NCBI GenBank assembly: GCA_910586195.1
Contig: CAJUHO010000040.1
Span: forward strand, 1-9,890
Direction of reading: 5' to 3'
Length of the DNA stretch: 9,890 nt
DNA from: an uncultured Bacilli bacterium
GTDB lineage: Bacteria > Bacillota_I > Bacilli_A > RF39 > UBA660
Made by a program: the position numbers and the translations under genes. This document shows, piece by piece, positions 1 to 7,024 of this stretch. Below the pieces are notes generated by a model. The model was not told where the DNA came from. It saw only the letters and a program-made list of their open reading frames with translations, and made no database searches. The first letter of the stretch is position 1, and every line of letters begins with the position of its first letter.

Positions 1-49
1 TATAGAATTAAAATATAAATAAAGTGGTGCGGTTGAAATTACAATAAAG

Positions 50-87
50 AAAAACTGTAGAAAAGTAAACATATTTCTACAGTTTTT
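50..87. terminator. Intrinsic (rho-independent) terminator, probably bidirectional
   Basis: A perfect 14-bp inverted repeat (50-63 and 74-87) encloses a 10-base loop. The right arm ends in five T and the left arm begins with five A, so a hairpin plus U-tract can form from either strand. The GC content of the stem is modest (core CTGTAG/CTACAG). It probably ends a gene lying left of the window; the first 49 bases contain only short possible C-terminal tails with early stops (for example a TAA at 20-22) and nothing identifiable. It insulates the genes to the right from upstream transcription. Confidence 0.8.
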
Positions 88-95
88 GTATGTAG

Positions 96-287
96 AATAG
101 GGAAACAGGAGTCATTAGAGTCGAGAATATTGATAATAAATATACTATTATCAAAAAGGACGAAACCTATACGATAGCAGTGACAGATAATGAAGCGTCT
201 CAAAAGACAAACTGCAAGAAACTGAAAATAATCCGTACATTACATTTTAAATATTTAAATAAGTTTTATTGTATGAAATATCTGTAA
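96..287 (+). pseudogene. Possible remnant of a surface Ig-like domain protein
   Basis: This 63-codon open frame follows a TAG at 93-95 and ends with TAA at 285-287. It has no ATG until codon 60 and no ribosome site before a plausible start. Its middle reads TYTIAVTDNEASQKTN, which resembles the last strands of bacterial Ig-like repeats (pattern TYTitVtDnaGN..). After about codon 40 it becomes lysine-rich and loses that pattern, as expected of decayed or fused sequence. It lies just before a gene that itself carries three Ig-like domains, so it could be a leftover of a related neighbouring gene. The resemblance is by eye over about 25 residues, and a chance open frame in AT-rich DNA is possible. 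Confidence 0.3.
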
Positions 288-334
288 GATGATACTTGCT
301 ACCTTTTCTTATCTTTGAATAATTTGTCTCTTTA

Positions 335-363
335 TTGCTAGAAAATTAAAAATCAGTTATAAT
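335..363 (+). promoter_or_regulatory. Sigma-A type promoter of the deacetylase gene
   Basis: A -35-like TTGCTA (335-340, 4 of 6 consensus) is followed by an exact 17-bp spacer and a perfect -10 TATAAT (358-363). Transcription would begin near 370, right at the ribosome site AGGTGAGG (371-378), so the 5' leader would be very short. No other promoter of this quality precedes the cluster at 382-3390, so it may serve all three forward genes. Confidence 0.6.
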
Positions 364-381
364 AATAAACAGGTGAGGTAA

Positions 382-1836
382 ATGGGGCTAAAAAACAGAA
401 TAAAAAAACGTATTATTTCTAATGATGATTTTTATTATGATGAAAAAAATATATTTTTAATACTTACTATCTTTTTAGTAATGCTTGATATATTTATGGT
501 GATTACGCTTTTAACTCCAAAGATTATGCTAATGAATGGAAAAGAAGAGATAAAAGATATTATTACCATTAATTATAAAGAAAAGTTTATTTTTCCAAGA
601 TATCAAGCAGTCTATCAAAAATATGATATTACAAGTCATGTAAAAGTATTTGGAAAGGTTAATTCTGATAAAATAGGAGATTATAAAATTTCCTATCAAG
701 TACCAGATGGACTTTTTCATAAAAATAGAGTCATTACTGTAAGGGTGAGAGATTTATCAGCACCTTCTATCAAATTAACAGGTAAGACTAATGTAACGGT
801 TTGTCCTAACAAAGAATATAAGGAACAAGGATATAGGGCATATGATAACTTGGATGGAAATATCACAGAGAAAGTTAAGGTCAAAAGACAACGTGATAAA
901 GTTTTATATTCTATAGTAGATAAGGCAGGGAATAAAAAAGAAGCCGTTAGGAGCCTTGTCTATCAGGATAAGACACCTCCTTCTATTAAATTAAATGGTT
1001 CTAGTTATGAAAGTGTATATTTAAATGAAAAGTTTCAAGATCCCGGTGTGGTAGCTGAAGATAATTGTGATGGGAATATATCTAAAAAAGTGAAAGTAGA
1101 AGGAAAAGTTGATACTTCTAAATGTGGAAGTTATGAACTTACTTATTCTGTTATGGATAATAACAATAATAAAAGTAAAATAAAAAGATTAGTAACAGTA
1201 GTGGAAGAAGGACAAAATGGTAGTATTTATTTAACCTTTGATGATGGACCGAAAGCAGGTACTACAGATGTGATTTTGGACATATTAAAAGAAGAAGGAG
1301 TAAAGGCAACCTTCTTCGTAACAAATAGGGGTCCCGATGAACTGATTGTGAGAGAGCATGCTGAGGGACATACAGTGGGACTTCATACAGCAAGCCATGA
1401 TTACTCCTATGTATATTCTTCTGTAGAAGCTTATTACCAGGATTTGTTAGAAGTTCGAGCTCGTGTTAAGCGATTAATAGGAATCGATGCTACTATTATT
1501 CGGTTTCCAGGTGGTGCTAGCAATACTATTAGTAGAAAATATTCTAAGGGAATTATGACAACTTTAACACAGGATGTACTGGCTAAAGGTTTTCGCTATT
1601 ACGACTGGAATTTGGCCAGTGGGGATGCAGGAGAATGTTATACAGCAGAGGAGGTTTATCAGCAAGTAGTATCTAATCTTTCAAAAGAGAGGGTAAATAT
1701 TGTTTTGATGCATGATATTAAGCCATACACCAGAGACGCCTTAAAAAATATTATTCGGTATGCCAAAGAAAATGGTTATCACTTTGATAAAATAACAGAA
1801 AAAACGGAAATTATGTCACAACATGTAAATAACTAG
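382..1836 (+). CDS. Membrane-anchored polysaccharide deacetylase with Ig-like domains
   Basis: A predicted cell-surface NodB-family (carbohydrate esterase 4) deacetylase, likely removing acetyl groups from peptidoglycan N-acetylglucosamine or another wall glycan, as PgdA-type enzymes do. Residues 1-22 are basic cytosolic sequence and 23-45 form one membrane helix without a clear cleavage site, giving a type II anchor. Three Ig-like segments follow: about 55-122 (divergent), 125-195 and 197-275. The last two show the DUF5011 signature DNxDGNI. The NodB domain occupies about 280-475 with all motifs intact: TFDDGP (285-290; base D287, metal ligand D288), HTASH (335-339; ligands H335, H339), RFPGG (374-378), DWN plus SGD (408-415), and LMHD (442-445; H444). 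The ATG at 382 follows AGGTGAGG at 371-378. Fold and catalysis are secure; the exact glycan substrate is inferred. It is first in a cluster with yqeG and yqeH, which have no obvious functional link to it. Confidence 0.9.
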   Translation: MGLKNRIKKRIISNDDFYYDEKNIFLILTIFLVMLDIFMVITLLTPKIMLMNGKEEIKDIITINYKEKFIFPRYQAVYQKYDITSHVKVFGKVNSDKIGDYKISYQVPDGLFHKNRVITVRVRDLSAPSIKLTGKTNVTVCPNKEYKEQGYRAYDNLDGNITEKVKVKRQRDKVLYSIVDKAGNKKEAVRSLVYQDKTPPSIKLNGSSYESVYLNEKFQDPGVVAEDNCDGNISKKVKVEGKVDTSKCGSYELTYSVMDNNNNKSKIKRLVTVVEEGQNGSIYLTFDDGPKAGTTDVILDILKEEGVKATFFVTNRGPDELIVREHAEGHTVGLHTASHDYSYVYSSVEAYYQDLLEVRARVKRLIGIDATIIRFPGGASNTISRKYSKGIMTTLTQDVLAKGFRYYDWNLASGDAGECYTAEEVYQQVVSNLSKERVNIVLMHDIKPYTRDALKNIIRYAKENGYHFDKITEKTEIMSQHVNN

Positions 1837-1883
1837 CAATATTTACTTCTTTATAGTATAATAATGGCGAGGTGGAGAGAACA

Positions 1884-2393
1884 GTGTTTAAACCAACTAT
1901 ATATCAGAAAAATATATATAATATTGATTATAGTGCTTTGAAAAAACAGAATATTAAGGTATTGGTTTTTGATCTTGATAATACTTTAGCATTAATTGAT
2001 GAGAATAAGTGTCCTAGTAAAAGTAAAAAATTAATAAAGGAATTAAAAAAAGATTTTCAAATTTTTATTATTTCCAATAATACCTCTGCTAGAATTAAAC
2101 CATATGTGGAGGAACTAGGAATAGAGGGTGTTCCAAATGCTAGAAAACCTTTTACAAGGGGATTAAAAAAAATAGTGGAAAAAGGCTATAAAAAAGAGGA
2201 AATGGTCATGATAGGGGATCAATTGGTAACAGATATTCTATCTGGAAACAGATTTCATATTAAAACTATTTTAGTAGATCCATTAGGAAAAAAAGATTTA
2301 AAGATTACAGCTTTCAATCGCTTATTAGAAAAACAAATCTTTAAATTTTATAAAAGAAAAAATATCTTAGAAAGAGGAAGATATTATGAGTAG
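1884..2393 (+). CDS. yqeG: YqeG family HAD-superfamily phosphatase
   Basis: A small haloacid-dehalogenase-type phosphatase (type III A, YqeG family) of unknown physiological substrate. The core motifs are visible, numbered from the GTG at 1884: DLDNT with nucleophile D30 and acid D32, the SNN of motif II (64-66), the lysine of ARKP (K88), and GDQLVTD (111-117) for magnesium. At 169 residues it has the family's usual size. A GTG at 1872 would add four residues but lies inside the AGGTGG ribosome site (1870-1875), which is 8 bases from the GTG at 1884; the protein from 1884 starts MFKPTIYQKNI, as family members do. The yqeG-yqeH pairing is conserved in Bacillota and implies a role near ribosome assembly. 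Its last codons overlap the yqeH start (ATGAGTAG), so translation is probably coupled. Confidence 0.88.
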   Translation: MFKPTIYQKNIYNIDYSALKKQNIKVLVFDLDNTLALIDENKCPSKSKKLIKELKKDFQIFIISNNTSARIKPYVEELGIEGVPNARKPFTRGLKKIVEKGYKKEEMVMIGDQLVTDILSGNRFHIKTILVDPLGKKDLKITAFNRLLEKQIFKFYKRKNILERGRYYE

Positions 2394-3390
2394 TAAAAAA
2401 TGTAGTGGCTGTGGTATTGTACTGCAGAGTGAAAATATGTTGCAAGAAGGATATGTTTTAAACTTAGAAGATGATTTATGTCAAAGATGTTTTCGAATGA
2501 AAAACTATGGGGAATACCAAGTTGTAACAAAGTCTAATGAAGAATATTTAGAAATTATTAAAAGTGTTGGAAAAACAAAAGATTTGGTATTATACGTTAC
2601 AGATTTGTTAAATATTGAAAAAGATTTATTGGAGCTTCGTAAACTTCTTTCTAATAAGATGATTTTGGTATTAAATAAACGAGATGTTTTACCACGATCT
2701 ATAAAAGATGAAAAATTAATTGCCTATTTTGAAAATATGAATATTAATTTTGAAGAAATTATTGTCGTTAGTGTAGAGAAAAATCACAATATTGATTATT
2801 TGATGAATCGTATAAAAATGAATCAGACTACAAAAAATGTTTATGTGGTAGGACACACCAATGCGGGAAAGTCTACTTTAATTAATAAGCTTATAAAAAA
2901 TTATTCTGATAATACCCAAGAACTTACAATGTCACCACTACCTTCCACTACCTTGAATACTGTAAACATTGTGTTGAATGATTATTTGACGCTAATCGAT
3001 ACACCTGGACTCGTAGATACTAAAAGTATCGTAAATTATGTAGATAAAGATATGCTAAAAAAGATAAGTCCTAAAAAAGAAATCAAGCCTAGAACTTATC
3101 AATTGCGAAGAAATCAGAGTATTATTATTGAAAACTTAGTACGAATTGATTATAAAGAAGGAGAAAAAAATAGTTTTACTTTATATATTTCCAATGATTT
3201 AAAAACCAAAAGATTTATTAATCCAAATCATAGTGATTTAAAATATTTATCAAAAACAGTCTATGATATGAAATATGGGGAAGATATTGTTATTAATGGA
3301 TTAGGTTTTATAAAAGTAGTAAATAGTGGCGTAGTAGATATTTATCTTGATAAGAATGTAGAGTCATTTATACGTAAATCGCTTATTTAA
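2386..3390 (+). CDS. yqeH: Circularly permuted ribosome-assembly GTPase YqeH
   Basis: YqeH is a GTPase needed for 30S ribosomal subunit maturation in Bacillus subtilis. The protein begins with a zinc finger (CSGC at 6-9 and CQRC at 32-35). The GTPase motifs come in permuted order: G4 NKRD (97-100), G5-like SVEK (129-132), G1 P-loop GHTNAGKST (156-164), G2 around TT188-189, then G3 DTPG (205-208). This G4-G5-G1-G2-G3 order is diagnostic of the YlqF/YqeH class, and the zinc finger identifies YqeH. Residues 215-334 are the C-terminal domain, involved in RNA or ribosome contact in homologues. At 334 residues it is slightly shorter than the roughly 366 of B. subtilis. The ATG at 2386 follows GAGGAAG and overlaps the end of yqeG by 8 bases. 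The genes that usually follow in Bacillus (aroE, yhbY, nadD) are absent; a reverse-strand gene overlaps its stop codon instead. Confidence 0.95.
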   Translation: MSSKKCSGCGIVLQSENMLQEGYVLNLEDDLCQRCFRMKNYGEYQVVTKSNEEYLEIIKSVGKTKDLVLYVTDLLNIEKDLLELRKLLSNKMILVLNKRDVLPRSIKDEKLIAYFENMNINFEEIIVVSVEKNHNIDYLMNRIKMNQTTKNVYVVGHTNAGKSTLINKLIKNYSDNTQELTMSPLPSTTLNTVNIVLNDYLTLIDTPGLVDTKSIVNYVDKDMLKKISPKKEIKPRTYQLRRNQSIIIENLVRIDYKEGEKNSFTLYISNDLKTKRFINPNHSDLKYLSKTVYDMKYGEDIVINGLGFIKVVNSGVVDIYLDKNVESFIRKSLI

Positions 3391-3896
3391 TTATGAATAC
3401 CATATTTATTACTTTCTTTGTCTAAAAAGAGGTTTTCTTTTATTGGATGATAAGTTAAATAACTGAAAAGAATATATGTTATAATAATGAAAAAGACACT
3501 TGCTATATTTAAATAGGGATGGTGTTTTTTTGTGGAAAGATAGCCTAGAATATATTCTGTTGCAAAAATAGTTATAAATAAGATAAGAAATGTTACTATC
3601 ATAATTTCACCAAATAGATAGTAAATAGGTAAATATAGAAGGAGTAGAATAAAAATAGATAAATATCCTCTAAGTAGCATTCTAATATATTTATTATTAT
3701 CTTTTATAAATAGAAAACTTCCTAAACTAAATATAACTTCGGCTGTAAAGAGCATTTTTAAATGTTCGAAGATACTTTCATTAACGGGAAAGAAAATACT
3801 ACTAATAAAGCTTGGAAAAGTACTATAGCCAAAGTGACAAAGACTGCATAAGGCGAAGATAATAACACTAGATTTTATGAGGTTTTTTAAATTCAC
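3387..3896 (-). CDS. DUF6512-like integral membrane protein
   Basis: A 169-residue hydrophobic protein with about five membrane helices (roughly 8-25, 48-64, 74-94, 97-118 and 129-148). Two motifs match what I recall of the uncharacterised DUF6512 family: FPVNESIFEHLKMLF (36-50), between helices 1 and 2, and a C-terminal FLDKESNKYGI (157-167). No enzyme or transport function is known, and none is visible here. The start is GTG (3896-3894), preceded on the same strand by GGTGA (3905-3901); the ATG two bases earlier is out of frame and is followed at once by TGA. The 3' end overlaps the yqeH stop by four bases (shared TTAA, 3387-3390), and no terminator is seen between these convergent genes. 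It is divergent from the HD-domain gene. Coding is confident; the family name comes from motif memory. Confidence 0.8.
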   Translation of the reverse strand: MNLKNLIKSSVIIFALCSLCHFGYSTFPSFISSIFFPVNESIFEHLKMLFTAEVIFSLGSFLFIKDNNKYIRMLLRGYLSIFILLLLYLPIYYLFGEIMIVTFLILFITIFATEYILGYLSTKKHHPYLNIASVFFIIITYILFSYLTYHPIKENLFLDKESNKYGIHN

Positions 3897-3936
3897 ATTA
3901 TCACCACTATTAATTTATACTATTTATAAAAATTTA

Positions 3937-3961
3937 TGCTATAATAAATTCGTTAGGGAGG
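3937..3961 (+). promoter_or_regulatory. Extended -10 promoter and strong RBS before the HD-dnaG-rpoD operon
   Basis: TGCTATAAT (3937-3945) is a perfect extended -10 element (TG, one base, TATAAT). No good -35 lies 16-18 bases upstream, which fits extended -10 promoters. Transcription should start near 3952, just before the ribosome site AGGGAGG (3955-3961), 6 bases from the ATG at 3968. The whole divergent gap (3897-3967) is only 71 bp, so any reverse promoter for the DUF6512-like gene must overlap this region. Because downstream gaps are 22 bp or less, it probably drives dnaG, rpoD and trmK as well. Confidence 0.6.
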
Positions 3962-3967
3962 ATTTTT

Positions 3968-5275
3968 ATGATTTATAATGGGGGAGACATAGTAGAAAAA
4001 GCACTAGACTTTGCTACTAATGCTCATAAAGGTCAAAAAAGGAAAGGAATAGAGCAGGAGTATATTGCGCATCCAATTGCAGTATACAGGCTAATTCAAA
4101 ATTATACAGATGATGCTCATGTTCATTGTGCAGCACTTTTACATGATGTGCTAGAAAATACAGGAGTAGTCTATGAAGACTTAGTGGCTGAGTTTGGAGA
4201 ACGTGTGGCAGATATCGTTTTAGAAGTGTCTGATAGGAAGGAGGATAAAGAGCAGCTTTCATGGTTACAAAGACGGAGAAAGGCGATTGAGAAAATCCCA
4301 AGTTTATCAGATGAAGCAGTGATGATAGAGTTGGCAGATAAGCTTCATAACATAAACTCACTTATGCAACTGCCACGTAAAAATAATGTTCCTGATTTTT
4401 CAGACTTTAAAGAGAAAACACCAGAGTATCAAGAGTGGTATTATCGTAATATGCAAAAAGCATTACAAAGTAGAGCAAGTTCGGAAGAGCTATGTAAACT
4501 TTCTTACTTGTTAGGCTGGAAAATTGATCAAGTTTTTAGAGGGAAAAAACAACAATATATGATAAATGCCTTAAGTAGAGAAGTCTCTTATGGTTGGAAT
4601 CCTGAAATGATTCGTGATATATGTCACCGAACAAAAAACTTAAAGGGAATGTTAGAGGAAAGTACACAAGAAAGCCCTATTATGTTAGAATTTTTCGGTA
4701 CGTCTAAAATAGAAAAGAAAGAGTATGCTGATATGATTGGTCGTCTATTTGCCAAATATGGTATTAAAACATCTATTATCGATTACTCTTTTGAAGAAAA
4801 TAAAAATATGGATTCTTTAAATAAGCTTATGATGGAATTAGAATATGGGGCAAGTAGTGATGTGGATGTATTATTTATTATTGATGGATTGATTCACAAT
4901 AAAGTTTTAGCATCAAGAGCCTATTTTGAAAGAGAGATTAATATTTACGATGAAGTAGAAACATTTGATATGATTGAGACAGGAGAGAAAAGATTTTTGG
5001 ATGGAGCAGTTGCTTTTTATGAAGATAGTTCTACACTTTTGGATCAACCAAGTTGTGATGAGGTATATGATGTTGAGACGTATAATGCTTTCCTTTTGGA
5101 AAGTAAGACGCATGATTTCGGCGGTGAAGTTCCATACTTTTTTGTAGATAGAAATCATATAAAGGATTCTGATGATTTTATAGAAGTTGCTAATGTTACT
5201 TTTTCTATTGTAGAAAGTGTTTTAGAAAAACAGGCAAAGTTTGCTTACTCTTATAAAAAGTCATCTATTAAATAA
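3968..5275 (+). CDS. HD-domain (p)ppGpp hydrolase-like protein with a degenerate P-loop C-terminal domain
   Basis: Residues 8-175 form an HD domain of the SpoT/MESH1 type, whose members hydrolyse (p)ppGpp to GDP or GTP plus pyrophosphate with manganese. Visible landmarks are AHKGQKRKG (19-27), the metal ligands H35 (HP motif), H59-D60 (LLHD) and D124 (ADKLHN). The catalytic dyad usually written HDxxED reads HDVLEN (E63, N64). No synthetase or TGS domain is present, so it is not a full-length Rel. Residues about 176-235 are a helical linker. Residues about 236-425 resemble P-loop nucleoside-kinase-like ATPases: beta strand plus GTSKIEKK (244-251) where GxxxxGK[ST] is expected, a Walker-B-like VLFIID (D306), and a C-terminal helix in FIEVANVTFSIVESVL. 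The P-loop Gly and Thr/Ser are replaced and no DR follows the Walker-B strand, so this half may not bind ATP. The HD assignment is strong; the C-terminal fold and alarmone substrate are inferred. It is probably co-transcribed with dnaG, 22 bp downstream. Confidence 0.82.
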   Translation: MIYNGGDIVEKALDFATNAHKGQKRKGIEQEYIAHPIAVYRLIQNYTDDAHVHCAALLHDVLENTGVVYEDLVAEFGERVADIVLEVSDRKEDKEQLSWLQRRRKAIEKIPSLSDEAVMIELADKLHNINSLMQLPRKNNVPDFSDFKEKTPEYQEWYYRNMQKALQSRASSEELCKLSYLLGWKIDQVFRGKKQQYMINALSREVSYGWNPEMIRDICHRTKNLKGMLEESTQESPIMLEFFGTSKIEKKEYADMIGRLFAKYGIKTSIIDYSFEENKNMDSLNKLMMELEYGASSDVDVLFIIDGLIHNKVLASRAYFEREINIYDEVETFDMIETGEKRFLDGAVAFYEDSSTLLDQPSCDEVYDVETYNAFLLESKTHDFGGEVPYFFVDRNHIKDSDDFIEVANVTFSIVESVLEKQAKFAYSYKKSSIK

Positions 5276-5297
5276 ATAAAAATAAGGAGGGATTGCT

Positions 5298-7019
5298 TTG
5301 AAAAATGATATAGTCAATGATATTCGTCGTAGAGTAGACATTGTAGATATTATTGGGGAGCGAATCCCTTTAATAGCAAGAGGGAAAAACTTTTTTGGAG
5401 TTTGTCCTTTTCATAATGATTCAAATCCTTCTATGTGTGTTTCACGTGAAAAGCAAATTTATACTTGTTTTTCTTGTCATGCTACGGGAAATGTTTATAC
5501 TTTTTTAGAAAACTATGAGCATTGGGATTTTCGTGAGACGTTAAAGTATCTAGGGGATTTGGTAGGGATTGATGTTGGTTATGCGAATTATCAAAAGAGA
5601 GAAGGAAAGTTTGATAAAATATATGAAGCCTATAGAATTGCTTTAAAGTATTATCAAAATAATCTAGCATCATCCGTCGGAAGAGAAGCAAAGGTTTATC
5701 TAAATAATCGTAAAATTGACGATGAGGTTATAAAAGAATTTGAAATTGGACTTTCACTTTCGAATAATGATTTAACAAAACTGTTAGAAAAAAAAGATTA
5801 TACCCTGTTAGAGTTAAATAAATGTGGACTTTCTAGTGATAATCGTGATATCTATCATGACAGAATTATGTTTCCTTTATATGATATCAATGGAAAAATT
5901 GTTGCTTTTTCTGGTAGAATTTATAAAAATAATGATCAAAATAAATATTTAAATACGAAAGAGACTGATGTTTTTAAAAAAGGTCATATGTTGTATCACT
6001 ATCATATTGCAAGAGAAGTTGCAAGAAGTGAAAAATGTGTAATTATCATGGAAGGATTTATGGATGTGATTCGGGCTAGTACCATTGGAGTGCATAATAC
6101 GATTGCCTTAATGGGAACTGCCCTGACACAGGAACAAATTCAGCTTATTAAACGTCTATCTTCTAATATTATTCTCTGTCTTGATGGTGATGATCCAGGA
6201 CAGGCTGCTACCCTTCAAGCAGGAGAACTATTTTTAAAAGAGAAAATTGAAGTAAAAGTTATTGTGTTACCAGAAAATGATGATCCAGATTCTTTTATTT
6301 TAAGAGAAGGAGAAGAAAGATTTAGGAGTTTAGTCGAAAATGCTATTTATTTTAGCAATTATAAAATACGTTCCTTGAGACGAAATACAAATTTACAGAA
6401 TGATAAGGAAAAAGCATTTTATATTGATAAAGTTTTAGAAGAGACTGCTGAAATTTCTGATGAAATTCGTGTAGAAATCATTTTGAAAAACCTTGCAAAA
6501 GAGTTTGATATAGGTTATAATACACTGGAAATGCGGTTTCGGGAAAAGAAAGAAAAAAAAGAGAAACCGTCCTCTTTTATAACATTTACAAATCAAGTAA
6601 TCAAAGAAAAAACAAAGTATGTAAAGGCTGTAGAAAATCTAATTTATTTTATGCTTACTTATGATTGGGTCATTACAGAAACTAAAGGAAAACATTTGAT
6701 TTTTCCAGAAGAGAAGTATAGGATTACAATGAATGAGATATTCTATTACTATGAAAAATATGGAATTATTACAATTGCGGATTTTTATACTTATGCCCTT
6801 GATAAACAATGTGTAAAAGAGGTTTTAGATGAAGTATTACGAGAAAATCGTGAAAGTGTTGTGACCGCTGTTTTGTTAGAAGAGTTATATAAGGCGATTA
6901 GAGAAAATAGTTTGAACCTAGAAATTAACAGGTTAAAGAAAAAAATAGAAGAAGAATTAGATCCGTTAGAACAGGCTAGACTAGCAGAACAAATTAGAAA
7001 GTTACGAATAGGAGATTAG
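5298..7019 (+). CDS. dnaG: DNA primase DnaG
   Basis: DNA primase makes the RNA primers for Okazaki fragments and leading-strand starts at the replication fork, working with the replicative helicase. Residues 1-95 are the CHC2 zinc-binding domain with ligands C36, H39, C57 and C60. The catalytic core (about 110-350) contains the conserved DRIMFPLYD (188-196) and FSGR (204-207), and the TOPRIM metal site EGFMD (E252, D256) with LDGDDPG (D296, D298). The weakly conserved C-terminal part (about 440-573) matches the helicase-interacting domain in position. At 573 residues it is about the usual length (roughly 600). The start is TTG at 5298, justified by the strong AAGGAGGG at 5284-5291 and by the N-terminus falling where primases begin. 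It lies between the HD protein and rpoD, the second link being the classic macromolecular synthesis operon. Confidence 0.97.
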   Translation: MKNDIVNDIRRRVDIVDIIGERIPLIARGKNFFGVCPFHNDSNPSMCVSREKQIYTCFSCHATGNVYTFLENYEHWDFRETLKYLGDLVGIDVGYANYQKREGKFDKIYEAYRIALKYYQNNLASSVGREAKVYLNNRKIDDEVIKEFEIGLSLSNNDLTKLLEKKDYTLLELNKCGLSSDNRDIYHDRIMFPLYDINGKIVAFSGRIYKNNDQNKYLNTKETDVFKKGHMLYHYHIAREVARSEKCVIIMEGFMDVIRASTIGVHNTIALMGTALTQEQIQLIKRLSSNIILCLDGDDPGQAATLQAGELFLKEKIEVKVIVLPENDDPDSFILREGEERFRSLVENAIYFSNYKIRSLRRNTNLQNDKEKAFYIDKVLEETAEISDEIRVEIILKNLAKEFDIGYNTLEMRFREKKEKKEKPSSFITFTNQVIKEKTKYVKAVENLIYFMLTYDWVITETKGKHLIFPEEKYRITMNEIFYYYEKYGIITIADFYTYALDKQCVKEVLDEVLRENRESVVTAVLLEELYKAIRENSLNLEINRLKKKIEEELDPLEQARLAEQIRKLRIGD

Positions 7020-7024
7020 TAAAA

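Noticed and set aside
529..720. A 63-codon hydrophobic reverse-strand frame in the deacetylase gene
   Set aside because: The hydrophobicity follows from the antisense of AT-rich Lys/Tyr codons, and the forward gene is intact across it. The same applies to the reverse frames at 4913-5158 and 5482-5691.
1834..1862. Possible separate promoter for yqeG-yqeH (TATAAT at 1857-1862)
   Set aside because: The -10 is perfect, but the best -35 (TAGCAA) matches only 3 of 6 and there is no extended TG. The predicted transcription start would fall at the ribosome site itself. It remains possible but is not supported enough to list.
3420..3445. Small A/T-rich inverted repeat near the yqeH/DUF6512 junction as a terminator
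   Set aside because: The stem is about 5 bp, lies inside coding sequence and lacks a proper U-tract on either side.
4017..4361. A 114-codon reverse-strand open frame inside the HD-domain gene
   Set aside because: It lies opposite the strongly conserved HD motifs, resembles no family and fits no operon on that strand.
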